This document shows, in pieces, positions 18,457 through 26,652 of a stretch of 64,000 bases of DNA (positions are counted from its first letter, which is position 1; every line of letters starts with the position of its first letter). A program made the translations under genes and the position numbers. The notes beneath the pieces were generated by a model, which saw nothing but the letters and a program-made list of their open reading frames with translations, was not told the origin of the DNA and made no database searches. The DNA comes from an uncultured Pelagibacteraceae bacterium (GTDB lineage: Bacteria > Pseudomonadota > Alphaproteobacteria > Pelagibacterales > Pelagibacteraceae): assembly GCA_902614905.1 (NCBI GenBank), contig CACMMN010000005.1:24482-88481 (forward strand), given 5' to 3'.

Positions 18457-19142
18457 AAAATATTTTACTAAAATCTTTTCTAATTTTTGCAGTTTTTTTT
18501 CAAATCGAATTAGTTGCAGAAGAAAAAAATTACCACAAAGAATTAATAACTGACTGGTCTAGGATATTTCCTGACAAAAACAGAAATGCTGCTGGACCTA
18601 AATTTTTTAGATATATCATAGATAAAAAAATTACTTATAAAGATTTTATTGAGTTTAATAAATTATATTGTGCTGTTTCAGGATCATTAATTGATCCGGG
18701 GAGTGATTCAGAATTTTTGTTTATAAAAGAAAATAAAACAAACAATAAAATTTGCGGTAATTATTATAGGTGCTGTGTACCTTGTTCTTGCGATATCATG
18801 AAGTATTCAGAGGTTCAAAAAATGAAATATAAATTTATAGATGGCTCAAGAGAATTTTACGTTATAACAATTAAAAACCCTTGTAACAAAAGTGACTTTC
18901 CAAATAGAGTAAATAAAGAATATTTTTGTGATGGCAAAAAAATCAATAGTGATCAAGTGTATAATCTTAATGATAGAATAGTTATAGGATTATTACATAA
19001 TGGAAGAAGATGTAAAAATGATGATATTGATTTAGTCAAAAATCATCAAATTACTGGTCGATACTGTGAACTAAGAAATAATACGCCGCTAGAGGAACTA
19101 GATGCTGGTATGGGAGACATCTTCATAAAACTTGCAAGATAA
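18453..19142 (+). CDS. Exported cysteine-rich protein of unknown function
   Basis: 229 aa with a signal peptide (LLKSFLIFAVFFQIELVAEE) and ten Cys in the mature part, including the dense YYRCCVPCSCDIMKYSE block and separated CNK, FCDGK, RRCKND and YCEL sites. That suggests disulfides or a metal/cofactor site in the periplasm. I do not recognise the family. The ATGA overlap with the CRTAC1-like gene means the two are translated together and may form one exported system. It ends 12 nt before the convergent photolyase-like gene. Confidence 0.7.
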   Translation: MKNILLKSFLIFAVFFQIELVAEEKNYHKELITDWSRIFPDKNRNAAGPKFFRYIIDKKITYKDFIEFNKLYCAVSGSLIDPGSDSEFLFIKENKTNNKICGNYYRCCVPCSCDIMKYSEVQKMKYKFIDGSREFYVITIKNPCNKSDFPNRVNKEYFCDGKKINSDQVYNLNDRIVIGLLHNGRRCKNDDIDLVKNHQITGRYCELRNNTPLEELDAGMGDIFIKLAR

Positions 19143-19154
19143 ACTTAACAAAAA

Positions 19155-20297
19155 TTATGTAAAGTTTGAAATAATTTTTGGAATATAATTTTTAAAATTA
19201 AAAAAACCTTTATTGCAATATTGCCAAGAATATTGATCGAGTTTTCTATATAAAAAATTTATTTTTAAATTATTTAAATTTAGATAATCTAGGTTTTCTC
19301 CAACAGTTGGATACAATCCGATGTTTTTTTTATCAATTTTTTTAATTTGGCTTATATCAATTATTTCACAATCAATTGATTGTTCTTTTAATCTTTTTTC
19401 TTGATCTTCAAAAAGAAGGTACTTAAATTTTGATACTTTTTCATTGAGTTTGATTGATCTGTTTTCATTTTTGTTAGAGACTAAATATATTTTTTTAAAT
19501 TTACTATCTTTAAAGTCTGAGATTTCGAAAGAAAGATTATTATCAAAAATTAATAAATTAACTGGTTCAATATTTTCAGAATTTTTAAAATCTTGTTTTA
19601 TTATTGAATAAGTTCTTTGTGAAATTTTTGGAGGAGCATTTTCATTTAATTTAATATTTTTAAATCTATTATTTGTGAATTTTTTAATATTCCATTCACT
19701 TGCTAGATAATGCTTTCCTTGTGTTTGAACCCCCGCAACCCATCTCCATCCAAGAGTATTTGATGCAGCATCTCCATCAAGTAGGTGTTGCATAAAAAAT
19801 TCAGCGCCAAGTTGCCAAGGTAAATTAAGTGTAAAAATCCAAATACTGGCAAACCACATTCTAGTGTGATTATGGAGGTAGTTATTATTTTTTAACTCAT
19901 TTACCCATTCATTAAAACAATCTATATTTGTATCACCTTCCATTGCGTTTTGATAATTTTTGTCATCTTTATATTTTTCTTTAATATTTCTTAAATCAAT
20001 TAAATAGTCACTCCAAACATTAGGTCTTAACTCTAACCATCCTTTCCAGTACGTTCTCCAAAGTACTTCCTGTATAAACTTTTCATTTTTTGAAAAAGAA
20101 AACTTCTCAAGTGATTTTTTTATAATTTCAATTTCATTAAGAACGCCATGTGTAACATAAGGTGATAAACACGATACATTATCTCGTTTATCAGGACCAA
20201 AATCAAAATTTCTTAGCTTTGAATAATCAGAAAGATTTTTCTCAACAAAATGATTTAATCTATATATAGCTTTCGCTCTTGAGGCTTCAAAATTCAT
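19155..20297 (-). CDS. Photolyase-type FAD-binding domain protein without the N-terminal antenna domain
   Basis: The protein begins directly in the helical FAD region: RNFDFGPDKRDNVSCLSPYVTHG, EKFIQEVLWRTYWKGWLELRPNVW, NNYLHNHTRMWFASIWIF and LLDGDAASNTLGWRWVAG. These are photolyase/cryptochrome signatures, but the usual alpha/beta antenna domain is not upstream. Instead about 140 residues follow (PVNLLIFDNNLSFEISDF to the end) with alternating strand/helix character, so the antenna fold may be permuted to the C-terminus. The family is known as FAD-binding domain proteins in marine alphaproteobacteria (recalled). A repair role is likely but unproven. It lies 6 nt from argG on the same strand. 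Confidence 0.87.
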   Translation of the reverse strand: MNFEASRAKAIYRLNHFVEKNLSDYSKLRNFDFGPDKRDNVSCLSPYVTHGVLNEIEIIKKSLEKFSFSKNEKFIQEVLWRTYWKGWLELRPNVWSDYLIDLRNIKEKYKDDKNYQNAMEGDTNIDCFNEWVNELKNNNYLHNHTRMWFASIWIFTLNLPWQLGAEFFMQHLLDGDAASNTLGWRWVAGVQTQGKHYLASEWNIKKFTNNRFKNIKLNENAPPKISQRTYSIIKQDFKNSENIEPVNLLIFDNNLSFEISDFKDSKFKKIYLVSNKNENRSIKLNEKVSKFKYLLFEDQEKRLKEQSIDCEIIDISQIKKIDKKNIGLYPTVGENLDYLNLNNLKINFLYRKLDQYSWQYCNKGFFNFKNYIPKIISNFT

Positions 20298-20303
20298 ATT
20301 TCT

Positions 20304-21479
20304 TTATTTTAATTTTTTTTTGTGGAAATTGATAAATCTTTCAACATTGGATTTATTAAAAGTTTTATTTTCTTCAAAAGAAACTTTTTTCATTGAATAA
20401 GCACTACTAGTAGTCATTCTTGACTGAATTGAAACATTCCCTTTATAAAGTTTTAACTTAATATTTCCATTTACCTTGTTTCTTTTTAGATCCACGATTT
20501 TTTGTAATTTGAATCTTTCTTTTGAAAACCAATAACCATTGTAAATTAATTCTGCATATCTTGGCATTATTGAATCTTTTTTATGCATAGTTTCTTTATC
20601 TAGTGTTACAGACTCTATTGCTCTATGAGCGATTAAAAGCAATGTTCCTCCAGGAGTTTCATAAACCCCTCTCGATTTAATTCCGATAAATCTATTTTCA
20701 ACCAGATCAACTCTTCCAATTCCATTTTTTCCACCGAGCTGGTTCAATTTTTCTAACAGTTTTTCTGGAGTTAATCTCTTACCATTAACAATAATTGGAT
20801 CACCGTTTTTAAATCCAATAGAAACGTATGTTGGTTTATTAGGTGCTTTTTCGGGCGAAGTTGTTCTTTGAAATATAAATTCAGGAGCTGAATTTTTTGG
20901 ATTTTCTAAAACTTTACCTTCAGTTGATGTATGAAATAGGTTGTCATCTACTGAAAAAGGTGGTGCTCCTTTTTTGTCCTTTGGAATTGAAATTTGATGT
21001 TTTTTTGCATATTTGATTAAATCAGTTCTTGATTTTAACTTCCAAATTCTCCATGGAGCTATAACTTTTATTTTTGGACCAAAATAATGATATCCTAATT
21101 CAAATCTTACTTGATCATTTCCTTTCCCCGTTGCGCCATGCGAAACAGCAAATGCTTTGAATTTCTTTGCAACTTGAATTTGATCTCTTGCAATTAATGG
21201 TCTAGCAATAGATGTACCAAGCAAATAAACTCCCTCATAAATCGCATGACCTCTAATCATTGGAAATACGTAATCTTTTACAAAAATATTTTTAAGATTT
21301 TTAATTATTATTTTTTTAACACCTAATTTTTTTGCGTTTCTAATGATCTTTTTTTTATCCATTTCCTGGCCAATATCAGCTGTATAAGCAATCACTTCAG
21401 CTTTATAGTTTTCTTGTAACCATTTAAGAATAATAGATGTATCTAAACCACCAGAGTAAGCTAAGACTATTTTTTTCAT
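20304..21479 (-). CDS. argG: Argininosuccinate synthase
   Basis: Joins citrulline and aspartate using ATP in arginine synthesis. The ATP-binding start ([23 protein letters not shown]), [49 protein letters not shown], and the [13 protein letters not shown] and [24 protein letters not shown] segments are diagnostic. 391 aa, somewhat shorter than the ~400 norm but intact. The photolyase-like gene follows 6 nt downstream, likely on the same transcript. Confidence 0.97.
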   Translation of the reverse strand: MKKIVLAYSGGLDTSIILKWLQENYKAEVIAYTADIGQEMDKKKIIRNAKKLGVKKIIIKNLKNIFVKDYVFPMIRGHAIYEGVYLLGTSIARPLIARDQIQVAKKFKAFAVSHGATGKGNDQVRFELGYHYFGPKIKVIAPWRIWKLKSRTDLIKYAKKHQISIPKDKKGAPPFSVDDNLFHTSTEGKVLENPKNSAPEFIFQRTTSPEKAPNKPTYVSIGFKNGDPIIVNGKRLTPEKLLEKLNQLGGKNGIGRVDLVENRFIGIKSRGVYETPGGTLLLIAHRAIESVTLDKETMHKKDSIMPRYAELIYNGYWFSKERFKLQKIVDLKRNKVNGNIKLKLYKGNVSIQSRMTTSSAYSMKKVSFEENKTFNKSNVERFINFHKKKLK

Positions 21480-21500
21480 TAGGTTGTTATTTGGTGTTCA

Positions 21501-22007
21501 TTAGCTACAATTTTTTTTTGCGCTATTGTATGCTTTGGTAAAACCCATTAGTGAGTAGTGATCAATTGTTTGAGAACCAGATTTATTATAACCTGTTATC
21601 ATAATTCGTGAGCCTTTTTTCATTACACTAATCATTTTTTTTTCAATTTTATTATTAGCTATCCAAGCAAAATTATCTTTGGATATATCGAACTTAATTT
21701 TATTTTTTCCAGATTTCGCTAGTATTGCATTTTGCACATTGTATTCGTACCCTGAAGTAATACTTACCTCGTCAGAAATTTTTTCAGAAGGTCTAAAACT
21801 TATAAAAAGTCTTGCTTCTCTCACATTATTTTTCGGGGACTGCAAAACTGGCTTAGACTGAGCAAAACATAATTTTGCAGTTTCATCTGTCACAACTATT
21901 GTTTCCCAATCTTTAAATTTACCAATTTTTTTTATTTCTTGTGCATTCAATGATGTAAAACTTAGAATAAGAATTGACAGAAAAATAGTTTTTTTAATTA
22001 TGGACAT
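21501..22007 (-). CDS. Invasion-associated locus B (IalB) family periplasmic protein
   Basis: 168 aa with a signal peptide (KKTIFLSILILSFTSLNAQE) and an IalB-like fold: KIGKFKDWETIVVTDETAKLCFAQSKP, then REARLFISFRP, and the late KKGSRIMITGYNKSGSQTIDHYSLMGFTKAY. In alphaproteobacteria these proteins are mostly of unknown function despite the Bartonella invasion name; here it is surely not a virulence factor. The start overlaps the end of the upstream aldo/keto reductase gene by 10 nt. A conserved Cys is present near residue 47 and a C-terminal Cys near 167. Confidence 0.82.
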   Translation of the reverse strand: MSIIKKTIFLSILILSFTSLNAQEIKKIGKFKDWETIVVTDETAKLCFAQSKPVLQSPKNNVREARLFISFRPSEKISDEVSITSGYEYNVQNAILAKSGKNKIKFDISKDNFAWIANNKIEKKMISVMKKGSRIMITGYNKSGSQTIDHYSLMGFTKAYNSAKKNCS

Positions 22008-23035
22008 GGATTTGGATACAGTTTTTGTACTTCATTAATTTCATCAATTATCTCGTTATTAAGATTTATATTTACACTTTCTATATCAGTTTTCAACTGC
22101 TCCATAGTTGTTGCTCCGATTATTACACTAGTTATGAACGGCTGAAGTTCGCAGAATTTCAAACTCATTTGAGATAAGTCTAAATTGTATTTTTTTGAAA
22201 TACTAAAGTATTTTTCAATGGCTAATTGGCCATTTTCAGTTTTATATCTTGAAAATTTGTCTCCAAATAAGTGCATCCTAGAATTTTTTGGCAATTCTCC
22301 ATTTCTATATTTCCCAGTTAAATAACCAAACGCAAGGGGTGAATAAGCTAAAAGACCACTTCTTTCTCGTACTGAAATTTCCGCTAATCCTACTTCATAA
22401 GATCTATTCAAAAGACTATAAGGATTTTGAACAGACATCATTCGAGGAAGTTTCTTTAACTTTGAAATTTCTAAAAATTTTGACAATCCCCATGCTGTTT
22501 CATTTGAAAGGCCGATATATCTAATTTTACCGCTTTTAATTATTTTATCTAAAGAGTTAAGAATATCTTCAAATTTATTCCAATTATTATCATCTTTATG
22601 TTCATAACCTAGTCTTCCAAAAAAATTTGTTTTTCTTTCAGGCCAATGTAATTGATATAAGTCAATATAATCAGTTTTTAATCTTTTAAGACTATTATCA
22701 ACAGCTTCATTTAAATTTTTTTCATCATATTGATTTCCGCCGCCTCTAATCCAACCTGGTCCAGGACCAGATACTTTAGTTGCAAGTACTATTCTGTTTC
22801 TTTTTTTTGTTTTCGTAAACCAATTACCTATTATTTCCTCTGTTTTGCCGTAAGTGCTTTCTTTAGGAGGTATTGCGTATATTTCAGCAGTATCCCAAAA
22901 ATTTACATTTTGTTCAAAAGCATAATCCATTTGCTCAAATGCATCTTTTTCCGAATTTTGCTCCCCCCATGTCATAGTACCGAGACAAATTGTACTAACA
23001 TCAATATCTGTATTACCTAGTTTTTTAAAATTCAT
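21998..23035 (-). CDS. Aldo/keto reductase
   Basis: NADPH-dependent TIM-barrel oxidoreductase. FKKLGNTDIDVSTICLGTMTWG opens the protein; NFWDTAEIYAIPP holds the catalytic Asp and Tyr, VLATKVSG the Lys, and YIDLYQLHWPE the His. The cofactor site is near PFITSVIIGATTMEQLK. It resembles E. coli Tas (the CLGTMTWGEQN opening), a protein with no firm substrate. 345 aa, full length. First gene of a minus-strand unit that continues into the IalB-like gene and probably argG; the 67-bp gap to the divergent BI-1 gene should hold promoters. Confidence 0.92.
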   Translation of the reverse strand: MNFKKLGNTDIDVSTICLGTMTWGEQNSEKDAFEQMDYAFEQNVNFWDTAEIYAIPPKESTYGKTEEIIGNWFTKTKKRNRIVLATKVSGPGPGWIRGGGNQYDEKNLNEAVDNSLKRLKTDYIDLYQLHWPERKTNFFGRLGYEHKDDNNWNKFEDILNSLDKIIKSGKIRYIGLSNETAWGLSKFLEISKLKKLPRMMSVQNPYSLLNRSYEVGLAEISVRERSGLLAYSPLAFGYLTGKYRNGELPKNSRMHLFGDKFSRYKTENGQLAIEKYFSISKKYNLDLSQMSLKFCELQPFITSVIIGATTMEQLKTDIESVNINLNNEIIDEINEVQKLYPNPCP

Positions 23036-23102
23036 AAATTTTTTAATAATCCCAGTCAGTTTTGACCATTGAATATAAGTTTAAAATAATTATATTATAT
23101 TT

Positions 23103-23858
23103 ATGGATTTTAATAGACAAAACATTTTTGAAGCAACAAGTGTTAAAAAGAACGTAGTTTGGGACGCAGGTTTAAGATCTTACATGTTGAAGGTCTATAA
23201 CTACATGGCAACTGGAGTTCTTTTGACAGGTATAATCTCACTTTTATCATTTAAAATGTCAGTAGTTACAGACAGCACTGGTATGATCACAGGGCTTACA
23301 AGTTTTGGGAATGCTATATTTAATTCAGGTTTGAAATGGTTAATTATGCTAGCTCCACTAGGTATTGTTTTTTATATGAGTTTTGGAATTAATAAAATGA
23401 GTTCAGCTAAGGCACAAACTGTATTTTGGATATTTGCTTCATTGATGGGATTATCTTTGTCTTGGATACTTTTAGTTTACACAGGAGTAAGTGTAGCAAG
23501 AGTATTCTTCATCACCTCAGCAACATTCGGAGCAATGAGTATTTACGGATATACAACTAAAAGAGATTTAACAAAATTAGGTTCATTTTTAATGATGGGT
23601 CTAATTGGAATAATTATCGCTTCATTAGTTAATATATTTTTAAAATCTGCGATGATGTATTTTGTTGTATCAATATTGGGTGTTCTAATATTTGTAGGTT
23701 TGACTGCCTATGACACTCAGAAAATTAAGAATATGTATTCGGCAAGTGATACAATTGAAATTTCTGGCAAAAAAGCAATAATGGGAGCTTTAACGCTTTA
23801 TCTTGATTTCATTAATCTATTTATAATGTTATTAAGACTTTTTGGTCAAAGAAGATAA
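23103..23858 (+). CDS. Bax inhibitor-1/YccA family membrane protein
   Basis: 251 aa with about seven TM segments. NYMATGVLLTGIISLLSF, FFITSATFGAMSIYGYTTKRDLTKLGSFLMMGLIGI, and FVGLTAYDTQKIKNMY are typical of alphaproteobacterial BI-1/YbhL proteins, including the C-terminal Asp pair region implicated in Ca2+/H+ leak in homologues. Monocistronic as far as I see: it faces the convergent DUF2794 gene 1 nt away. Confidence 0.93.
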   Translation: MDFNRQNIFEATSVKKNVVWDAGLRSYMLKVYNYMATGVLLTGIISLLSFKMSVVTDSTGMITGLTSFGNAIFNSGLKWLIMLAPLGIVFYMSFGINKMSSAKAQTVFWIFASLMGLSLSWILLVYTGVSVARVFFITSATFGAMSIYGYTTKRDLTKLGSFLMMGLIGIIIASLVNIFLKSAMMYFVVSILGVLIFVGLTAYDTQKIKNMYSASDTIEISGKKAIMGALTLYLDFINLFIMLLRLFGQRR

Positions 23859-23859
23859 A

Positions 23860-24198
23860 CTAAATTTTTTTCCAATCTATATCTTTTAATAATTTTTCCA
23901 AGTTATCAGAATTTTTTATTATACGGTTTCTATTATCTGTAATTAAATATTTAAGATTTTTATTAGAAGGCTTGAAGTTTTTGCTAATATTATAAACAGC
24001 GTTTTCAGCAGCATTCTTAAACACACTAAAACTTACTCTCTTAGAGGAAATTTGAAGACCATAATCTTTCCAAGATCCCTTCGAAACCATTTTAGCGTAT
24101 AAATCCAAAATATTTTTTAACTCTTTTTTTTCAAAAAAAAGTTTATTTTCTTTTTTTATGAAAGAATTATTAACTACAAGTTTTAAATCTTTATTCAT
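23860..24198 (-). CDS. DUF2794 domain-containing protein
   Basis: 112 aa, alphaproteobacteria-specific family of unknown function. The core LKNILDLYAKMVSKGSWKDYGLQISSKRVSFSVFKNAAENAVYNI matches the family pattern (LxxILxLYGxxVxxGxWRDYAIDF...AxFSVFRRASE). It lacks any membrane segment. The start overlaps yciB by 8 nt, so the two are coupled. Confidence 0.85.
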   Translation of the reverse strand: MNKDLKLVVNNSFIKKENKLFFEKKELKNILDLYAKMVSKGSWKDYGLQISSKRVSFSVFKNAAENAVYNISKNFKPSNKNLKYLITDNRNRIIKNSDNLEKLLKDIDWKKI

Positions 24199-24742
24199 TT
24201 ATTTTATATTTATTTATTAAAGGGATTTGAAATGTTGTAAATATTATTGTAATTGGCAACATTCCCCATACTTTAAAGTTTACCCAAAATTCTTCTGATT
24301 GTGTTCTCCAAATTAACTCATTTAATATCGCTAAAAAAATGAAAAAAAACATCCACCTAATATTAAGTTTTCTCCATCCCTCATCGTTTAACGGCATAGT
24401 TTTACCTAAAATTTTTTTTAAAATTGGTTCTTGAGTAAAATATTTTCCAAAGTATAGAGCAAGAGCAAATATTATATTTATTATTGTAGGCTTCATATAT
24501 ATAAAGATAGGGTCTTTGAAATAAATTGTAAGACCACCAAAAAATGTTATTAACGCTCCACCTAAAAGAGGAACAAAAGGTATTTTTTTTTCCAATATCC
24601 AAACTATAAACACAGAAATTATTGTCGCAATAATCAAAGGTGGTATAGCTACTTGTAGATTTTTTCCACTTTTATAATAAAAACCAAAAAATATTACTAA
24701 GGGCCCGAAATCAGTAATGAATTTTATTAAAGACTTATTCAC
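24191..24742 (-). CDS. yciB: Inner membrane-spanning protein YciB (septation protein A family)
   Basis: 183 aa with five hydrophobic segments and the family features FITDFGPLVIFFGFYYKSGKNL, FGGLTIYFKDPIFIYMKPTIIN and NIRWMFFFIFLAILNELIWR. YciB/IspZ proteins affect cell-envelope integrity and septation in other bacteria. Divergent from hspQ with a 77-bp gap; coupled to DUF2794 downstream. In alphaproteobacteria yciB is often near ftsY and the ccm genes, and both are in this window though not adjacent. Confidence 0.93.
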   Translation of the reverse strand: MNKSLIKFITDFGPLVIFFGFYYKSGKNLQVAIPPLIIATIISVFIVWILEKKIPFVPLLGGALITFFGGLTIYFKDPIFIYMKPTIINIIFALALYFGKYFTQEPILKKILGKTMPLNDEGWRKLNIRWMFFFIFLAILNELIWRTQSEEFWVNFKVWGMLPITIIFTTFQIPLINKYKINE

Positions 24743-24819
24743 AGTTTCATCCTACCAGATATGTATAAATTTAATATTTTTTTTATTGATTTTTTTTTAA
24801 GAATACACATATTTAAGTA

Positions 24820-25140
24820 GTGACTATTCAAAAAGCAAAATTCTCAATAGGCGACGTTGTCAAACATAAACACTTTGATTTCAGAGGCGTTATTTATGAC
24901 GTCGATTTTGAATTTAATAATTCTGAGGAATGGTACGAGTCTATACCTAAAAATGTAAGACCTAGAAAAGATCAGCCTTTTTATCATCTACTTGCTGAAA
25001 ATGATGATATTACTTATGAGGCCTATGTATCAGAACAGAACCTCATTAAAGACGACTCAGGTGAGCCAATTAAACATCCTTTAATCAATGAGATCTTCTC
25101 AGGAAAAAAAGGCTCAACTTACTTCAAGCCGTCAAATTAA
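24820..25140 (+). CDS. hspQ: Heat shock protein HspQ (YccV/hemimethylated-DNA-binding family)
   Basis: A 106-aa protein with the YccV domain: KFSIGDVVKHKHFDFRGVIYDVDFEF, RPRKDQPFYHLLAEND, YEAYVSEQNLIKDDSGEPIKHPLINEIF. HspQ is a specificity factor for Lon and binds hemimethylated DNA in enterics. The only plausible start is the GTG at 24820. It is followed by a 148-bp gap that holds the hairpin at 25201-25264. Confidence 0.9.
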   Translation: MTIQKAKFSIGDVVKHKHFDFRGVIYDVDFEFNNSEEWYESIPKNVRPRKDQPFYHLLAENDDITYEAYVSEQNLIKDDSGEPIKHPLINEIFSGKKGSTYFKPSN

Positions 25141-25200
25141 TAGTCATTTTTTCAACACATTTCTCTCAAAACTTAGACAAATGATTATTCTATAAATAAT

Positions 25201-25264
25201 TAAACTGATCAAGGGTGTTAACGTTTCCCTTCAATTATCTCCCTCAACATTCTTGATCAGTTTA
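25201..25264 (+). ncRNA. Long hairpin with a CU-rich loop upstream of ccmC (candidate sRNA or leader)
   Basis: Bases 25201-25213 (TAAACTGATCAAG) are a perfect inverted repeat of 25252-25264. The helix can extend inward through two G-U pairs (25214-25215 with 25050-series positions 25250-25251) and TGTT/AACA to 19 bp, leaving a 26-nt loop rich in C and U (TTTCCCTTC...TCTCCCTC). The wobble pairs work only in plus-strand RNA, which indicates its direction. A TATAAATAAT stretch ends exactly at the helix and TTTATTTT follows it. It may be a small RNA with anti-Shine-Dalgarno-like loop sequences, a ccmC leader, or the terminator of hspQ. Confidence 0.5.
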
Positions 25265-25288
25265 TTTTCACGTTATATAAATAAAAAA

Positions 25289-25996
25289 ATGTTATCTATA
25301 ATCACTGAGAAGATTAAAAAAGTATTAATTTCATCTAAATTTAGAAATTTAATATTTATATTATTTATAATTTTTCTGTCAGTAGGTCTATTTGAGGCGT
25401 TAATATTGTCTCCTCAAGATTATCTACAAAGTGACTCTGTAAGAATTATGTATGTACACGTTCCGTCAGCGTGGATTTCCCTCGGGATTTTTTCAATAAT
25501 AGCTTTTTTATCTCTTGGAGTTATAATTTTTAAAAATAAAAACTTTGTACTAATATCAAAAAGTTTAGCTCCATCAGGATTTATTTTTAACTTAATAGCC
25601 TTGGTTACTGGCTCAATTTGGGGCAAGCCAACATGGGGTACTTGGTGGGCTTGGGATCCTAGAATAACTTCTATGTTGGTATTATTTTTATTCTATTTTT
25701 TATACTTATTATCCTGGAAACTTTTTGAAAAGAACAAAGCAGTTAAAATCTCATCATATATTTCAATTATAGGTGTGATTAATGTTCCAATTATCAAATA
25801 TTCTGTAGATTGGTGGGCAACTTTACATCAACCCTCATCGATTAATGTTTTATCAGAAAGCACTATACATTCTTCTATGTTAATACCATTATTTTTGATG
25901 ACTGCGGCATTTGCTCTATTTTCTGTGCTAATTTTTTTAATGAAATATAATGTGGAGTTGATAAAAGTTAAAAACAAAGGTTTAAATAGGATATGA
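25289..25996 (+). CDS. ccmC: Haem exporter protein CcmC
   Basis: Inner-membrane haem-handling protein that loads haem onto CcmE. Six TM segments, periplasmic His sites (YVHVPSAW, LHQPSS) and the tryptophan-rich WGKPTWGTWWAWDPRITSML motif identify it. The ORF track begins at a TTG at 25253 inside the hairpin; I prefer the ATG at 25289, giving ~235 aa, the normal length. ccmA and ccmB, which often precede ccmC, are not here. It overlaps ccmD by 4 nt. Confidence 0.96.
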   Translation: MLSIITEKIKKVLISSKFRNLIFILFIIFLSVGLFEALILSPQDYLQSDSVRIMYVHVPSAWISLGIFSIIAFLSLGVIIFKNKNFVLISKSLAPSGFIFNLIALVTGSIWGKPTWGTWWAWDPRITSMLVLFLFYFLYLLSWKLFEKNKAVKISSYISIIGVINVPIIKYSVDWWATLHQPSSINVLSESTIHSSMLIPLFLMTAAFALFSVLIFLMKYNVELIKVKNKGLNRI

Positions 25997-26223
25997 ATTT
26001 AGATTTATTTATCATGAACGGATACGGACTTTATGTTTGGTCAGCATTCGCATTCACACTATTCAATTTCCTGATTTTATATAAAGTAACAAGTAAGCAA
26101 TTAATTAAAGAAAAAGCTAAATTTGCGAAAAAATTTGAATCTTTAAATTCAGACCAAGTTATTTTAGCTCACAAACAATCAACAAATAGAACATTTGTAA
26201 GAACAGTTGCTCACAAAATCTAA
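25993..26223 (+). CDS. ccmD: Haem exporter protein CcmD
   Basis: 76-aa single-pass membrane protein that helps release holo-CcmE from CcmABC. NGYGLYVWSAFAFTLFNFLILY is the typical N-terminal segment, followed by a basic cytoplasmic tail. The tail is longer than in most CcmD proteins (~50-60 aa). Position between ccmC (ATGA overlap) and ccmE (9 nt gap) confirms it. Confidence 0.88.
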   Translation: MNLDLFIMNGYGLYVWSAFAFTLFNFLILYKVTSKQLIKEKAKFAKKFESLNSDQVILAHKQSTNRTFVRTVAHKI

Positions 26224-26232
26224 TTTAGATTA

Positions 26233-26652
26233 ATGTATGGTAAAAAAGTTAGATTAAGAATTGTATTTATAATTTCTGTTCTAACTACAATCATTTTAAG
26301 TATTTATATAATTCTAAAACTATTAGAGGATGATGTTGTATATTTTAAGTCACCAACTGAAATCAAGCAATCTTCGAAGAATATAACTAAAAAAATTAGA
26401 GTAGGAGGGATGGTTAAAAAAAATTCTGTAACTCTAGATAATGAAAAAATTTTATTTGTAATCACAGATTTTAAAAATGAAATTAATGTTATTTTTGCCG
26501 GGTCCGTTCCAAATTTATTTCAAGAAGAAAAGGGAGTAGTAGCAGAAGGATTTTTAGAGGATAAAAACTTATTCGTTGCTGATAAAATTTTAGCAAAACA
26601 TGATGAAAATTATATGCCCCCTGAAGTTAAAGAAAGTCTGAAGCAAAAATGA
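26233..26652 (+). CDS. ccmE: Cytochrome c maturation haem chaperone CcmE
   Basis: Membrane-anchored periplasmic OB-fold protein that carries haem covalently to CcmF. N-terminal TM ([19 protein letters not shown]), [36 protein letters not shown], and the haem-binding His in [13 protein letters not shown]. 139 aa, full length. Overlaps ccmF by 4 nt. Confidence 0.96.
   Translation: MYGKKVRLRIVFIISVLTTIILSIYIILKLLEDDVVYFKSPTEIKQSSKNITKKIRVGGMVKKNSVTLDNEKILFVITDFKNEINVIFAGSVPNLFQEEKGVVAEGFLEDKNLFVADKILAKHDENYMPPEVKESLKQK

Noticed and set aside
22288-23020. Plus-strand ORFs (78 and 96 aa) opposite the aldo/keto reductase
   Set aside because: They are shadows of conserved reductase codons.
25218-25250. 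10-codon ORF on the minus strand inside the hairpin loop (MLREIIEGKR)
   Set aside because: No ribosome site, and the G-U pairs indicate that the plus strand is the functional RNA.
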